From the NCBI GenBank assembly GCA_046347155.1, contig JAXMGT010000002.1, positions 1,054,001 to 1,118,000 of the forward strand: DNA of 64,000 nt, in the 5' to 3' direction. This document shows, one piece after another, positions 49,388 to 59,330 of this stretch; positions within the stretch are counted from its first letter, which is position 1, and each line of letters starts with the position of its first letter. The position numbers and the translations under genes were made by a program. The notes beneath the pieces were generated by a model. The model saw nothing but the letters and a program-made list of their open reading frames with translations, was not told the DNA's origin and ran no database searches. Source of the DNA: RPQJ01 sp046347155. GTDB taxonomy: Bacteria > Pseudomonadota > Gammaproteobacteria > Steroidobacterales > Steroidobacteraceae.

Positions 49388-50308
49388 TCAGAGCCTGCCG
49401 TGCGGGTTCACGACGCGCAGCGCGTGCGCGAGCGCCGCGCCGCTCTCGATCCGGTCCGCGGGCTTCTTCGCGAGCGTCCGGTCGAAGATCTCGTCCATGC
49501 CGGCCGGCAGGTCGGGCCGCAGCGCGCGGATCCGGGGGTGCGGCTCGGTGGCGATCTTGACCATCAGCGCGGGCATCGAGTCGGCCCGGAACGGGAGCTG
49601 CCCGGTGAGCAGCTGGAATGCGGTGACCGCGAGCGAGAAGAGATCGGAGCTGCCGGTGACCGGGCGGCCCTGCAGCTGCTCCGGGGACATGAACGAGGGC
49701 GTGCCGAGCACCACGCCGGTGCGTGTGCGGGTGCTGTCGGTGAGGCGGGCGATGCCGAAGTCGGTGATCTTAAGTTCGCCGCTCGGCGCGTCGTACATCA
49801 CGTTGGCGGGCTTGATGTCCCGGTGAACGACGTGCTGGCGATGGGCGTAGTGCAGCGCGTCCGCGAGGCAGGCGACGATCTCGATCGCCACTTCGGAGGG
49901 AAGCAGCCGGGCGGCGTCCGTGTAGTCGACCAGGTGCCGGCCGCGCAGCAGCTCCATGGCGATGTAGGCCGTGCCCTGGTCCTCGCCCGCGTCGTGGATC
50001 GTCACGATGTGGGCGTGGCTCAGGCGGCCGGCCATCTCGGCTTCGCGGAAGAACTTGTTCCGGGCGTCCTCGAGGTCGCGCCCCTCGAACTCGGCGGCAA
50101 GCGGGATGGCCTTGAGCGCGACTTCCCGGTTGATGCGCGGGTCCCGGGCACGGTAGACCACGCCCATCGCACCACGGCCGAGCTCCTCACTGATGAGGTA
50201 GCGGCCGAGCTGGGCCGGTATCGGCTTGGCGGAGGACGGGAGCTTGCCCGGCGCCCCGGGGGCGCCGCCTCTCGCCACCACCTGAGTGTCGTCCATCGGT
50301 TTGCGCAT
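49388..50308 (-). CDS. Hanks-type serine/threonine protein kinase
   Basis: A 306-residue kinase with only the catalytic domain and no membrane helix or sensor. It has GRGAMGVVYRA (Gly loop), Lys66 (VALKAI), HRDIKPANV (162-170, catalytic Asp164), DFGIARL (183-189) and GTPSFMSPEQL (activation segment, 202-212). The ATG at 50308 (alternative at 50296) is chosen because TATACT on the minus strand lies about 12 bases upstream. With PP2C and FHA it makes a complete signalling trio, without type VI secretion genes in the window. Confidence 0.94.
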   Translation of the reverse strand: MRKPMDDTQVVARGGAPGAPGKLPSSAKPIPAQLGRYLISEELGRGAMGVVYRARDPRINREVALKAIPLAAEFEGRDLEDARNKFFREAEMAGRLSHAHIVTIHDAGEDQGTAYIAMELLRGRHLVDYTDAARLLPSEVAIEIVACLADALHYAHRQHVVHRDIKPANVMYDAPSGELKITDFGIARLTDSTRTRTGVVLGTPSFMSPEQLQGRPVTGSSDLFSLAVTAFQLLTGQLPFRADSMPALMVKIATEPHPRIRALRPDLPAGMDEIFDRTLAKKPADRIESGAALAHALRVVNPHGRL

Positions 50309-50320
50309 GCTGTGGGCCCA

Positions 50321-50326
50321 AGTATA
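50321..50326 (-). promoter_or_regulatory. -10 box of the kinase operon
   Basis: TATACT on the minus strand, about 12 bases ahead of the kinase start codon. The -35 is not obvious. It faces the radA upstream region, where TGCTAGCAT (50387-50395) on the plus strand is an extended -10 candidate for radA. Confidence 0.5.
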
Positions 50327-50437
50327 CGGGTGACATAAGCCGCGATTTGCAGGAATCGTCACACTACCGGCAACTGCCCGGTCGCGTGCTAGCATCCCCG
50401 GGCCCGCGGACCGGTCCACCGCGGCGGAATGCGAGGC

Positions 50438-51793
<1,356 letters not shown>

Positions 51794-51799
51794 GCCGAC

Positions 51800-53101
51800 T
51801 CAGCCCCGTCGGGCCTCGCCCGCTGCAGCGACGGATGCCGGTCGCGGCGGGCGCAGCCTCACGGTCTTCACCGCGTTGTCGCCGGTCTGCAGCACGTCGA
51901 TCGAGTAGTCGTCGATCTGCAGCCGGGTGCCGGCCTCCGGGATGGTTTCGAGCTGCTCGATGATGAGACCGTTCAGCGTCCTGGGCCCGCTCGAGGGCAG
52001 CGTCCAGCCCATCCTGCGGTTCAGCGTGCGCACGCTCGCCGAGGCGTTGACGACGAAGCTGCCGCCCTTTTCCGGGTGGACGTCCTTGTGCAGCGAGCTC
52101 GTGTCGGTCGTGAATTCCCCGACGATCTCCTCGAGCAGGTCCTCGAGCGTGACGAGGCCCTGCACGTCGCCGTACTCGTCGACGACGAACGCCATCCGGC
52201 GCCGCTGCCGCTGGAAATTGAGTAGTTGCCGGTTGAGCGACGTGCCTTCGGGCACGTACCAGGGTTCGCGGGTCTTCGCGAGGGCGACGAGGTCGGCGAC
52301 CCCGAAGTCGCCGCGTGCGAAGAGCCGCGCGACCTTCTTCATGTGCAGGATCCCGATCAGGTTGTCGAGGCCGCCCTCGAAGACCGGGATGCGCGTGTGG
52401 CGGATCTCGCGCAACTGGTCCTGGATCACGTCCCACTCGTCCGAGACGTCGATCCCGGTGATCTCGTTGCGCGGCACCATGATGTCCTCGACGCTGATGC
52501 GCTCGAGGTCGAGAATGCTCATGAGCATGCGCTGGTGCCGGTGCGGGATCACGGTCGCCGCCTCGGCGAGCACGGTTCGCAGTTCCTCCTGGCTGAGCGA
52601 GGTGGTGCTCGCCTTCTCGCGCGAAACGCCGGTGAGCCTCAGCACGCCGTTCGCGACCAGGTTCACCGACCACACGACCGGGTAGAAGACCTTGAGCAGC
52701 ACCTGGTAGACGAGTGCCGCGGAGAGCGCGAGCCGCTCCGGGTACAGGGCGCCGAACGTCTTGGGCGCGACTTCCCCGAAGATGATCAGGACGACCGTGA
52801 ATGCGCCGACCGCGAGGGCCGCAGCGCCTTCGCCGCCGACCTGCAGCGAGATCATCGTGACGATCGCCGCGGCGGCCGAGTTCACGAAGTTGTTGAGGAT
52901 CAGGATCAGGCCGATCAGCCGGTCCGGCATCGCGAGCAGCCTCTCGGCGGCGCGCGCGCCACGGCTGCCCTCGCGCGCGCGATGACGCAGCCGATAGCGG
53001 TTGATCGCCATCAGCGCCGTCTCGGTGCTCGAGAAGAACGCCGACAGCGCGATGCAGAGGACGAGGACGCCGATCAGCCAGGGCAGCGGTATGTCCCGCA
53101 A
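51800..53101 (-). CDS. corB: CorB-type transporter (DUF21 - CBS - CorC/HlyC)
   Basis: A 433-residue magnesium-related membrane protein. The DUF21 region (about 1-190) has an SAFFSSTETALMAINR start and three or four helices, followed by two CBS domains with DIMVPRNEI and FVVDEYGDVQGLVTLEDLLEEIVGE, then a C-terminal CorC/HlyC domain. E. coli yfjD is the counterpart and is also next to ypjD. It starts six bases past the ypjD stop. It probably acts in Mg2+ efflux. Confidence 0.93.
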   Translation of the reverse strand: MRDIPLPWLIGVLVLCIALSAFFSSTETALMAINRYRLRHRAREGSRGARAAERLLAMPDRLIGLILILNNFVNSAAAAIVTMISLQVGGEGAAALAVGAFTVVLIIFGEVAPKTFGALYPERLALSAALVYQVLLKVFYPVVWSVNLVANGVLRLTGVSREKASTTSLSQEELRTVLAEAATVIPHRHQRMLMSILDLERISVEDIMVPRNEITGIDVSDEWDVIQDQLREIRHTRIPVFEGGLDNLIGILHMKKVARLFARGDFGVADLVALAKTREPWYVPEGTSLNRQLLNFQRQRRRMAFVVDEYGDVQGLVTLEDLLEEIVGEFTTDTSSLHKDVHPEKGGSFVVNASASVRTLNRRMGWTLPSSGPRTLNGLIIEQLETIPEAGTRLQIDDYSIDVLQTGDNAVKTVRLRPPRPASVAAAGEARRG

Positions 53102-53107
53102 GGCGCG

Positions 53108-53917
53108 TCAGCCCCAGTGCCGGCCGAGCATCTGCTCGAGCACCAGCTTGCTGCCGAAATACGAGAGGCCGAGCAGCACGTAGCCGGTGATCGTCCAGCG
53201 CAGCGCCTTGCGGCCGCGCCAGCCGAAGCGCCAGCGGCCGGCGAGCAGCACGCCGAACACGAGCCACGCGATGATCGCCAGCACGACCTTGTGGATCAGG
53301 TGCTGGGCGAACAGGTTCTGGACGAAGAACGCGCCGCTCACGAGCGCGAGCGTGAGCAGCAGGAATCCGGCCTGGATGCTGTGGAAGCAGCCTGACTCGA
53401 GCGACTCGAGCGGCGTCAGGATGCGCAGGACGCCGAGCGGCTGGCGGCTGCGGAGCCTGGAGTCGACCAGCACCTGCGCGACGGCCAGCGCCGCGCCGAT
53501 CGTCAGGAACGCGAACGCGGTGGTCGCCATTGCGACGTGGAATGCGAGTTCCCAGCCCGGCCGGCCGGTCGTGAAGCTGCGCGCGCCTTCCGAGAACGCA
53601 GCCTCGAGCACGGCCGCGATCACGAGCAGCAGCGCAGACATGCCGCGCAGCTGGGGACGGATGGACATCAGTAGGGCCGTCGTCGCGATCAGCGCCCCGA
53701 CGATCGCCGCCGTATCGCCGAGCGACAGCGCGGCCTGCGGCGCGAGCAATCGCTCCTGGACCAGCGCGACGACGTGGACGACGACGCCGACCGCGGCGAT
53801 CAGCGCGCCGGCGATCCGGCCGCCCCGGCCGTGGTGGGAGTCGCCGTAATAGGCGCCGACCCCGAGTCCGACGGCTCCGAACAGGTAACAGGCGACGACG
53901 ATGAGTGGCAGCAGCAA
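53108..53917 (-). CDS. ypjD: YpjD-type CcsA-like membrane protein
   Basis: A 269-residue protein with about eight helices. GRPGWELAFHVAMATTAFAFL (about 118-138) contains a conserved His, and HLIHKVVLAIIAWLVFGVLL (206-225) another, both as in the CcsA/ResC heme-handling family. The tryptophan-rich WWD loop of real CcsA is not evident, so a role in cytochrome c assembly is uncertain. The order ypjD-corB divergent from ffh is the same as in E. coli. Confidence 0.88.
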   Translation of the reverse strand: MLLPLIVVACYLFGAVGLGVGAYYGDSHHGRGGRIAGALIAAVGVVVHVVALVQERLLAPQAALSLGDTAAIVGALIATTALLMSIRPQLRGMSALLLVIAAVLEAAFSEGARSFTTGRPGWELAFHVAMATTAFAFLTIGAALAVAQVLVDSRLRSRQPLGVLRILTPLESLESGCFHSIQAGFLLLTLALVSGAFFVQNLFAQHLIHKVVLAIIAWLVFGVLLAGRWRFGWRGRKALRWTITGYVLLGLSYFGSKLVLEQMLGRHWG

Positions 53918-53964
53918 GCGGGCGTCCGGTGCGGCTTGGACAGGCGAATCATGTCACAACGGCG

Positions 53965-53993
53965 TTACCGTGAGGAGGCGGCGCCCCTATAAT
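53965..53993 (+). promoter_or_regulatory. Promoter of ffh
   Basis: TTACCG (-35, 53965-53970), 17 bases and a perfect TATAAT (-10, 53988-53993). The start point should be near 54000, about 38 bases before the ffh GTG. Confidence 0.72.
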
Positions 53994-54037
53994 CCGCGCT
54001 CCCGCGCCGAGGCGCCCCGCACGGGTACGGTACCGAC

Positions 54038-55393
54038 GTGTTCGACAAGCTCTCATCCCGGCTCGCCGCCGTCGTCGACGGCCTGCGCGGTCGCGGCCGG
54101 CTGACCGAGGAGAACATCGCCGACACGCTGCGGCAGGTGCGGATGGCGCTGCTCGAGGCGGATGTGGCACTGCCGGTCGTCAAGGATTTCGTCGACGGGG
54201 TGAAGAGCCGCGCGGTCGGGCTCGAGGTGCATCGCAGCCTGACGCCCGGCCAGGCGCTGGTACGCGTCATCCACGAGGAACTCGTGCGCGTGATGGGCGA
54301 GGGCGTGCGCCCGATCAACCTGCGCACGCAGCCGCCCGCCGTGGTCCTGCTTGCAGGCCTGCAAGGTGCCGGCAAGACCACCACCGCCGCGAAGCTCGCG
54401 CTCTGGCTGCGCGAGCGCGAGCGCAAGCGCGTGCTGCTCGTATCGACCGACGTGTACCGCCCGGCCGCGATGCTGCAGCTCGAGCGGCTCGGGCAGCAGC
54501 TCGGCATCGACGTGGCGGCGGCCCAGCCGAGCGAGGCGCCGCTCGCGATCGCGGGCCGTGCGCTCGACGATGCGCGTCGCGGCCTCTACGACGTGCTGAT
54601 CGTGGACACGGCCGGTCGTCTGCACGTCGACGAGGCGATGATGCAGGAGGTGCGCGAGCTCGGCACGGCGCTCTCGCCGATCGAGACGCTGTTCGTCGTG
54701 GACAGCATGGCGGGCCAGGACGCCGTCAACGCGGCGAGGGCCTTTGGCGCGGCACTCGACCTGACCGGCGTCGTGCTCACGAAGGCCGATGGCGACGCGC
54801 GGGGCGGCGCGGCGCTCTCGGTTCGACAGGTCACCGGCCGACCCATCCTGTTCGTCGGCATGGGCGAGAAGCCCGAGGCGCTCGAGCCGTTCCAGCCGGA
54901 CCGGATGGCGTCGAGGATCCTCGGGATGGGCGACGTGCTGTCGCTCGTGGAGGAGGTCACCCGGAAGGTCGACCAGGAGCAGGCCGAGAAGCTCGCCCGG
55001 AAGTTCGCCAAGGGCAAGGACTTCGACATGGACGACCTGCTGGCCCAGCTCCGGCAGCTCGAGGGGATGGGCGGGCTGTCGGCCCTGATGGACAAGCTCC
55101 CGGCCCAGCTGGCCGCGAAGGCCCAGGCGGCACCCCAGGCGAACGACCGCGAGATCCGCCGGCAGGTGGCCATCATCTGCTCGATGACGGCCCGGGAACG
55201 ACGACATCCGAAGCTGATCGACGGGTCCCGGCGGCGGCGGATCGCCCTCGGTTCCGGCACCCAGGTGGCCGACGTGAACCGGCTGCTCAAGAACTTCATG
55301 CAGATGCAGAAGATGATGAAGGGCATCGGCAAGGGCGGCGTGGCCCGGATGATGCGCTCGATGGCCGGCCGGTTGCCCCCGGGCCTCCGCTGA
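54038..55393 (+). CDS. ffh: Signal recognition particle protein Ffh
   Basis: A 451-residue SRP GTPase that targets nascent membrane proteins. The N and G domains hold LAGLQGAGKTTTAAKLA (P-loop, about 105-121), DTAGRLHVD and KADGDARGG. The Met-rich M domain follows from about 300, with LLKNFMQMQKMMKG at its end. GTG start at 54038. Divergent from ypjD; rpsP follows after 102 bases. The matching 4.5S RNA gene was not seen in the window. Confidence 0.97.
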   Translation: MFDKLSSRLAAVVDGLRGRGRLTEENIADTLRQVRMALLEADVALPVVKDFVDGVKSRAVGLEVHRSLTPGQALVRVIHEELVRVMGEGVRPINLRTQPPAVVLLAGLQGAGKTTTAAKLALWLRERERKRVLLVSTDVYRPAAMLQLERLGQQLGIDVAAAQPSEAPLAIAGRALDDARRGLYDVLIVDTAGRLHVDEAMMQEVRELGTALSPIETLFVVDSMAGQDAVNAARAFGAALDLTGVVLTKADGDARGGAALSVRQVTGRPILFVGMGEKPEALEPFQPDRMASRILGMGDVLSLVEEVTRKVDQEQAEKLARKFAKGKDFDMDDLLAQLRQLEGMGGLSALMDKLPAQLAAKAQAAPQANDREIRRQVAIICSMTARERRHPKLIDGSRRRRIALGSGTQVADVNRLLKNFMQMQKMMKGIGKGGVARMMRSMAGRLPPGLR

Positions 55394-55430
55394 GCCTCAC
55401 ACAAGCATTTCTTTCCGCTCGGATTTTCGG

Positions 55431-55451
55431 TATAGTTCGCGGCTCTTTTTT
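55431..55451 (+). promoter_or_regulatory. -10 box and T-run before rpsP
   Basis: TATAGT (55431-55436), preceded by CGG, is a likely -10 of the S16 operon, with a weak -35. It is followed at 55446-55451 by six T bases at or just after the expected start point. Such an initial T-run can allow transcript slippage or serve pausing; no stem lies ahead of it, so it is not a terminator of ffh. Confidence 0.55.
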
Positions 55452-55495
55452 GGCCGGACCCCCGGGGGACGGCCGGGCAGTACGAGGCAGGAAAG

Positions 55496-55750
55496 ATGGT
55501 GACGATCCGTTTGATGCGCCGCGGTGGCAAGAAGGAGCCCTTCTACCACGTCGTGGTGACCGACAGCCGCCGTGCGGGTGGTGGTGCGCTTGAGCAGGTC
55601 GGGTTCGTGAACCCGGTCGCCCGTGGTGCCGCTGAGGCCGTGCGCTTCGACCTCGACCGCGTCGATCACTGGGTCGGTCGCGGCGCGCAGCCGTCGGAGC
55701 GCGTGGCGCGCCTGCTCAAGGACTACCGCAAGGCCAAGGCGGCGGCCTGA
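55496..55750 (+). CDS. rpsP: 30S ribosomal protein S16
   Basis: An 84-residue ribosomal protein: MVTIRLMRRGGKKEPFYHVV, VTDSRRAGGG and VGFVNPVA are conserved. AGGAAAG lies before the ATG. It begins the operon rpsP-rimM-trmD-rplS, which is the standard proteobacterial order. The leader from about 55443 also has a CCCCCGGGGG palindrome (55459-55468). Confidence 0.98.
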   Translation: MVTIRLMRRGGKKEPFYHVVVTDSRRAGGGALEQVGFVNPVARGAAEAVRFDLDRVDHWVGRGAQPSERVARLLKDYRKAKAAA

Positions 55751-55754
55751 TCCG

Positions 55755-56276
55755 GTGAGCGGCCAGCGCACCGGCCACGACCGGCGCGCGGTGCAGCTCG
55801 GCCGCATCGGCGCGCCCTTCGGCGTGCAGGGCTGGGTGAAGGTCACGTCCTACACCGAGCCGCCCGAAGGTATCGCCGGCTATCGCAGCTGGAACGTGGT
55901 CCGGGCCGGCGTGGCCCACCGAAGGGTGGTCCTCGACTGGAAGCGGGCTGGCCGGGCGGTCGCGGTGCGGCTCGAAGGCATCGACTCCAGGGACCAGGCG
56001 GCAGCGCTCACCGGCAGCGAGGTCGAGGTCGACCGGGACGAACTGCCGCCGGCCGGGCCGGGCGAGGTGTACTGGCACGACCTGATCGGGCTCGAGGCGG
56101 CGAATCGCGAAGGCGCGCCGCTCGGGCGGGTGGACAGCGTGATGGAGTTGCCCGCGCACCCGGTGCTGGTGCTGTCGGGCGAGCGGGAACGGCTGGTGCC
56201 CCTGGTCCGCGAGCGACTCGTCGCGGTGGACCTGGCGGCGGGACGGGTGACCCTCGACTGGCACCCGGACGACTGA
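55755..56276 (+). CDS. rimM: 16S rRNA processing protein RimM
   Basis: A 173-residue factor that helps mature the 30S head around S19. The RimM domain has LGRIGAPFGVQGWVKVTSYTE, and the PRC-barrel has YWHDLIGLEAANREGAPLG and LVPLVRERLVAVDLAAGRVTLDW. A GTG at 55755, four bases after rpsP, is preferred because the family starts shortly before QLGRIG; the longer frame upstream is shadow of rpsP. Confidence 0.95.
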   Translation: MSGQRTGHDRRAVQLGRIGAPFGVQGWVKVTSYTEPPEGIAGYRSWNVVRAGVAHRRVVLDWKRAGRAVAVRLEGIDSRDQAAALTGSEVEVDRDELPPAGPGEVYWHDLIGLEAANREGAPLGRVDSVMELPAHPVLVLSGERERLVPLVRERLVAVDLAAGRVTLDWHPDD

Positions 56277-56291
56277 CCGGGCGGGTGCATC

Positions 56292-57074
56292 GTGAAGATC
56301 GTGGTCGTCACGCTGTTCCCGGAGTTCATCGAGCAGGCCGTCCGCTTCGGCGTGCTCGGCCGGGCGGTCGAGCGCGGCGTGATCGAGGTCCGGACCGTGA
56401 ATCCGCGGCAGTACGCCACGGACGTGCACAAGACGGTGGACGACCGCCCGTACGGCGGCGGACCCGGGATGGTCCTGATGGCGGAGCCGCTGCGGCTCGC
56501 CGTCCAGGACGCGAAGTCGGTCGTGCCGCGGGCGCGACGCGTGTACCTGGCCGCCGACGGGGCGCCGGTCACGCAGGCCCGGGTCGCGGCCTACGCGGCC
56601 GAGGGAGAACTGGTCCTCGTGGCGGGACGCTACGAGGGCGTGGACGAGCGGTTCGTCGAGGCCTGCATCGACGAGTCGGTCTCGGTCGGCGATGCGGTGC
56701 TGTCGGGCGGCGAGTTGCCGGCCCTGATGGTGATCGACGCCGTCGCGCGGTTGCTGCCAGGCACGCTCGGCTGCGCCGGGTCCGCCGAGCAGGAGTCGTT
56801 CAGCGACGGGCTGCTCGACTGGCCGCACTACACGCGGCCGGAGGTGTGGCAGGGCCGGCCGGTGCCGGAAGTGCTCCGCGGCGGCAACCACGCCGCGATC
56901 GAGCGCTGGCGGCGCAGGCAGGCGCTCGGGCGGACCGCGGAGCGGCGCCCGGACCTGATCGAGGGTAGAGTGTTGAGTGACGCGGAGCGCAGGCTCCTCG
57001 AGGAATACCGGGCTGAGCAGGATGCTCGGCCGACAGGGCAGGGACGCAACCACTGCGAGAAAGGTGAGACATGA
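56292..57074 (+). CDS. trmD: tRNA (guanine-N1-)-methyltransferase
   Basis: A 260-residue SPOUT enzyme that makes m1G37 in tRNAs reading CNN and some GNN codons. It has VVTLFPEFIEQAVRFGVLGRA, PYGGGPGMVLMAEPL, the SAM knot LVAGRYEGVDERFVE and VGDAVLSGGELPALM. It starts with a GTG. Its end overlaps the rplS start by four bases. Confidence 0.97.
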   Translation: MKIVVVTLFPEFIEQAVRFGVLGRAVERGVIEVRTVNPRQYATDVHKTVDDRPYGGGPGMVLMAEPLRLAVQDAKSVVPRARRVYLAADGAPVTQARVAAYAAEGELVLVAGRYEGVDERFVEACIDESVSVGDAVLSGGELPALMVIDAVARLLPGTLGCAGSAEQESFSDGLLDWPHYTRPEVWQGRPVPEVLRGGNHAAIERWRRRQALGRTAERRPDLIEGRVLSDAERRLLEEYRAEQDARPTGQGRNHCEKGET

Positions 57075-57415
57075 GCAACATCATTGCCACGCTCGAGAAG
57101 GAGCGCATGCAGCGCGAAGTGCCGGACTTCAGCCCGGGCGACACCGTCGTCGTCGAGGTGAAGGTGAAGGAAGGCGACCGCGAGCGCGTCCAGTCCTACG
57201 AGGGCGTGGTCATCGCGAAGAGCAACCGCGGGATCAATTCCTCGTTCACCGTGCGCAAGATTTCGCACGGCGAGGGCGTCGAGCGCGTCTTCCAGACGTA
57301 CAGCCCGTCGCTCGGTGCGATCACCGTGAAGCGCCGCGGCCACGTCCGCCGCGCGAAGCTCTACTACCTGCGCGAGCGCACCGGCAAGGCCGCGCGCATC
57401 GAAGAGAAGGTCTGA
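57071..57415 (+). CDS. rplS: 50S ribosomal protein L19
   Basis: A 114-residue protein at the 30S-50S interface. It shows VPDFSPGDTVVVEVKVKEGDRERVQ, FEGVV-like SYEGVVIAKSNRGINSSFTVRKIS, and KVRRAKLYYLRERTGKAARI with a variant start HVRR. It closes the rpsP operon. A GC-rich hairpin follows at 57434. Confidence 0.98.
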   Translation: MSNIIATLEKERMQREVPDFSPGDTVVVEVKVKEGDRERVQSYEGVVIAKSNRGINSSFTVRKISHGEGVERVFQTYSPSLGAITVKRRGHVRRAKLYYLRERTGKAARIEEKV

Positions 57416-57433
57416 CGGTCACTCGTCGGCGAC

Positions 57434-57454
57434 GGCCGGCCCGGTGGGCCGGCC
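57434..57454 (+). repeat. GC-rich hairpin between rplS and sppA
   Basis: A perfect nine-base stem (GGCCGGCCC / GGGCCGGCC) around GGT. It has no T-run, so it may protect the 3' end of the S16 operon mRNA rather than stop it. It lies just ahead of sppA and covers the in-frame GTG at 57444, an argument for the ATG at 57474. Confidence 0.5.
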
Positions 57455-57473
57455 GGCCGCCGGCCAGAACCTC

Positions 57474-59318
57474 ATGTTCCGCGCGATCGGCAGGGTTCTA
57501 CGCTGGATCTGGAGCGGCCTCGACGGGCTGCGCAAGGTCCTCCACCTGCTGTTGCTGCTCGGCATCTTCGCCGTGCTGGCCGGGCTCTTCTCCCGGCCGA
57601 TACCGCTGGTTCCGGACAAGGCGGCGCTCGTCATCGCGCCGCAGGGCCCGCTCGTCGAGCAGCTGACCGGCGACCCGGTCGAGCGCGCCGTCGCGAGGAC
57701 GCTGCGCAACCGTCCCGAGGAGACGCTGCTCCGCGACGTCGTGGACGCGATCGAGTCCGCGGCGGACGACGACCGCATCAGCGCGCTCTACCTCGACCTC
57801 GGCGGCATGGACGGCGGCGGCCTCGCGAAGCTGCGCGAGGTGGCGAGCGCGATCGAGGACTTCCGCGCCGCGGGCAAGCCCGTCATCGCCTACGGCGATT
57901 ACTACGAGCAGGGGCAGTACTACCTGGCCTCGCGCGCCGACGAGATCTACCTCGACCCGATGGGCGCCGCGTACGTCGACGGCTACGCGAACTACAACCT
58001 GTTCTTCAAGGACGCCCTCGACAAGCTGTCCGTGGACGTCAACGTCTTCCGCGTCGGGCAGTTCAAGTCGGCCGTCGAGCCGTTCAGCCGCAACGACATG
58101 TCGCCGCAGGACCGGGAGGAGAGCCTCTCGTGGCTCGGCGCCGTGTGGGGTGTCTACAAGGGCGACGTCGCCGAGGCCCGCGACTTCGAGGCCGACCGGC
58201 TGCAGAACTATGCCGACCAGTCCGCGACGCTGCTCCGGAAGGCGGACGGCGACCTGGCGAAGATGGCACTCGATGCCGGACTCGTGACCGGCCTCAAGGG
58301 CCGGTTCGAGGTCGAGGAGCGCCTTGCCGAGATCACCGGCCCCGACGAGGACGCGCACTCGTACGTCGGCGTGGACGTCGACTCCTACCTCGCGAATCTC
58401 GACTCGGAGCAGGCGCTCACGACGCGCTCGAAGCGCAAGATCGCCTTCATCGTCGCGCAGGGCGACATCGTCCCGGGCGAGGAAGCCCCGGGCATGATCG
58501 GCGCCGACACGCTCGCCCAGCAGCTGCGCGACGCGCGCTTCGACAAGGACGTGAAGGCCGTCGTGCTCCGGATCGACAGCCCGGGCGGCAGTGTGTACGC
58601 GAGCGAGGTGATCCGGCGCGAAGTCGAGGCGCTGCGCACGTCGGGCAAGCCGGTGGTCGCCTCGATGAGCAGCCTGGCGGCCTCGGGCGGCTATTACATC
58701 GCGATGGACGCGAACCGCATCATCGCGAGCCCGGCGACGCTGACGGGTTCGATCGGCATCTTCTTCATGATGCCGACGTTCCAGCGCTCGCTCGAACGGA
58801 TCGGCGTGCACAGCGACGGCGTCGGCACGACGGCGCTCGCCGGCGAGTTCGCGCTCGAGCGCTCGCTCGGCGACATCTCGAAGGACATCCTGCAGCAGAC
58901 GATCGACCGCGGGTACAAGGACTTCGTCGGCCACGTGGCCCGTGCGCGCAAGATGGCCCCGGAGGCCGTCGAGGCCGTCGCACAGGGCCGGGTCTGGGCG
59001 GGCGAGGATGCGAAGCGCCTCGGGCTCGTCGACGAACTCGGGACCTACGACGACGCGATCACGGCGGCCGCGGAACTCGCGAAGCTCGGCGAGGACTACG
59101 ACGTCGAGTACTACGACCAGGACGTCGGCATCGGCGAGGCCCTCGGCCTGCGCATGCAGGTGGCCGTGGCCCGGATCATCGCGCCGCTGCTGCCGACCAC
59201 GTCGCTGCCGGTGCTGCCGAAGGTGCTCGCACCGCTCGCGGCGGAGATCGACCGGTTCGCGCGGCTGCGCGACCCGGCCCACGTCTACGCATACTGCCTC
59301 GGCTGCCGCTTCGACTGA
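57474..59318 (+). CDS. sppA: Signal peptide peptidase SppA, 67K type
   Basis: A 614-residue membrane-bound protease that degrades cleaved signal peptides. A membrane helix is near residues 26-45. As in E. coli it has two tandem halves: the catalytic Lys198 is in VGQFKSAVEPF and the nucleophile Ser404 in SLAASGGYYIA. MFRAIGRVLRWIW matches the usual N-terminus, so the ATG at 57474 is preferred to the GTG at 57444. It follows the S16 operon and is convergent with a UPF0114 gene. Confidence 0.95.
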   Translation: MFRAIGRVLRWIWSGLDGLRKVLHLLLLLGIFAVLAGLFSRPIPLVPDKAALVIAPQGPLVEQLTGDPVERAVARTLRNRPEETLLRDVVDAIESAADDDRISALYLDLGGMDGGGLAKLREVASAIEDFRAAGKPVIAYGDYYEQGQYYLASRADEIYLDPMGAAYVDGYANYNLFFKDALDKLSVDVNVFRVGQFKSAVEPFSRNDMSPQDREESLSWLGAVWGVYKGDVAEARDFEADRLQNYADQSATLLRKADGDLAKMALDAGLVTGLKGRFEVEERLAEITGPDEDAHSYVGVDVDSYLANLDSEQALTTRSKRKIAFIVAQGDIVPGEEAPGMIGADTLAQQLRDARFDKDVKAVVLRIDSPGGSVYASEVIRREVEALRTSGKPVVASMSSLAASGGYYIAMDANRIIASPATLTGSIGIFFMMPTFQRSLERIGVHSDGVGTTALAGEFALERSLGDISKDILQQTIDRGYKDFVGHVARARKMAPEAVEAVAQGRVWAGEDAKRLGLVDELGTYDDAITAAAELAKLGEDYDVEYYDQDVGIGEALGLRMQVAVARIIAPLLPTTSLPVLPKVLAPLAAEIDRFARLRDPAHVYAYCLGCRFD

Positions 59319-59330
59319 CCGCGCCCGCGG

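Noticed and set aside
47853..50308. Type VI secretion regulatory cluster
   Set aside because: Kinase, phosphatase and FHA are typical there, but no tss or hcp or vgrG gene is in the window; neighbours are alr and radA.
55394..55451. Terminator of ffh at the T-run before rpsP
   Set aside because: There is no GC stem directly ahead of the six T bases; a -10 box lies there instead.
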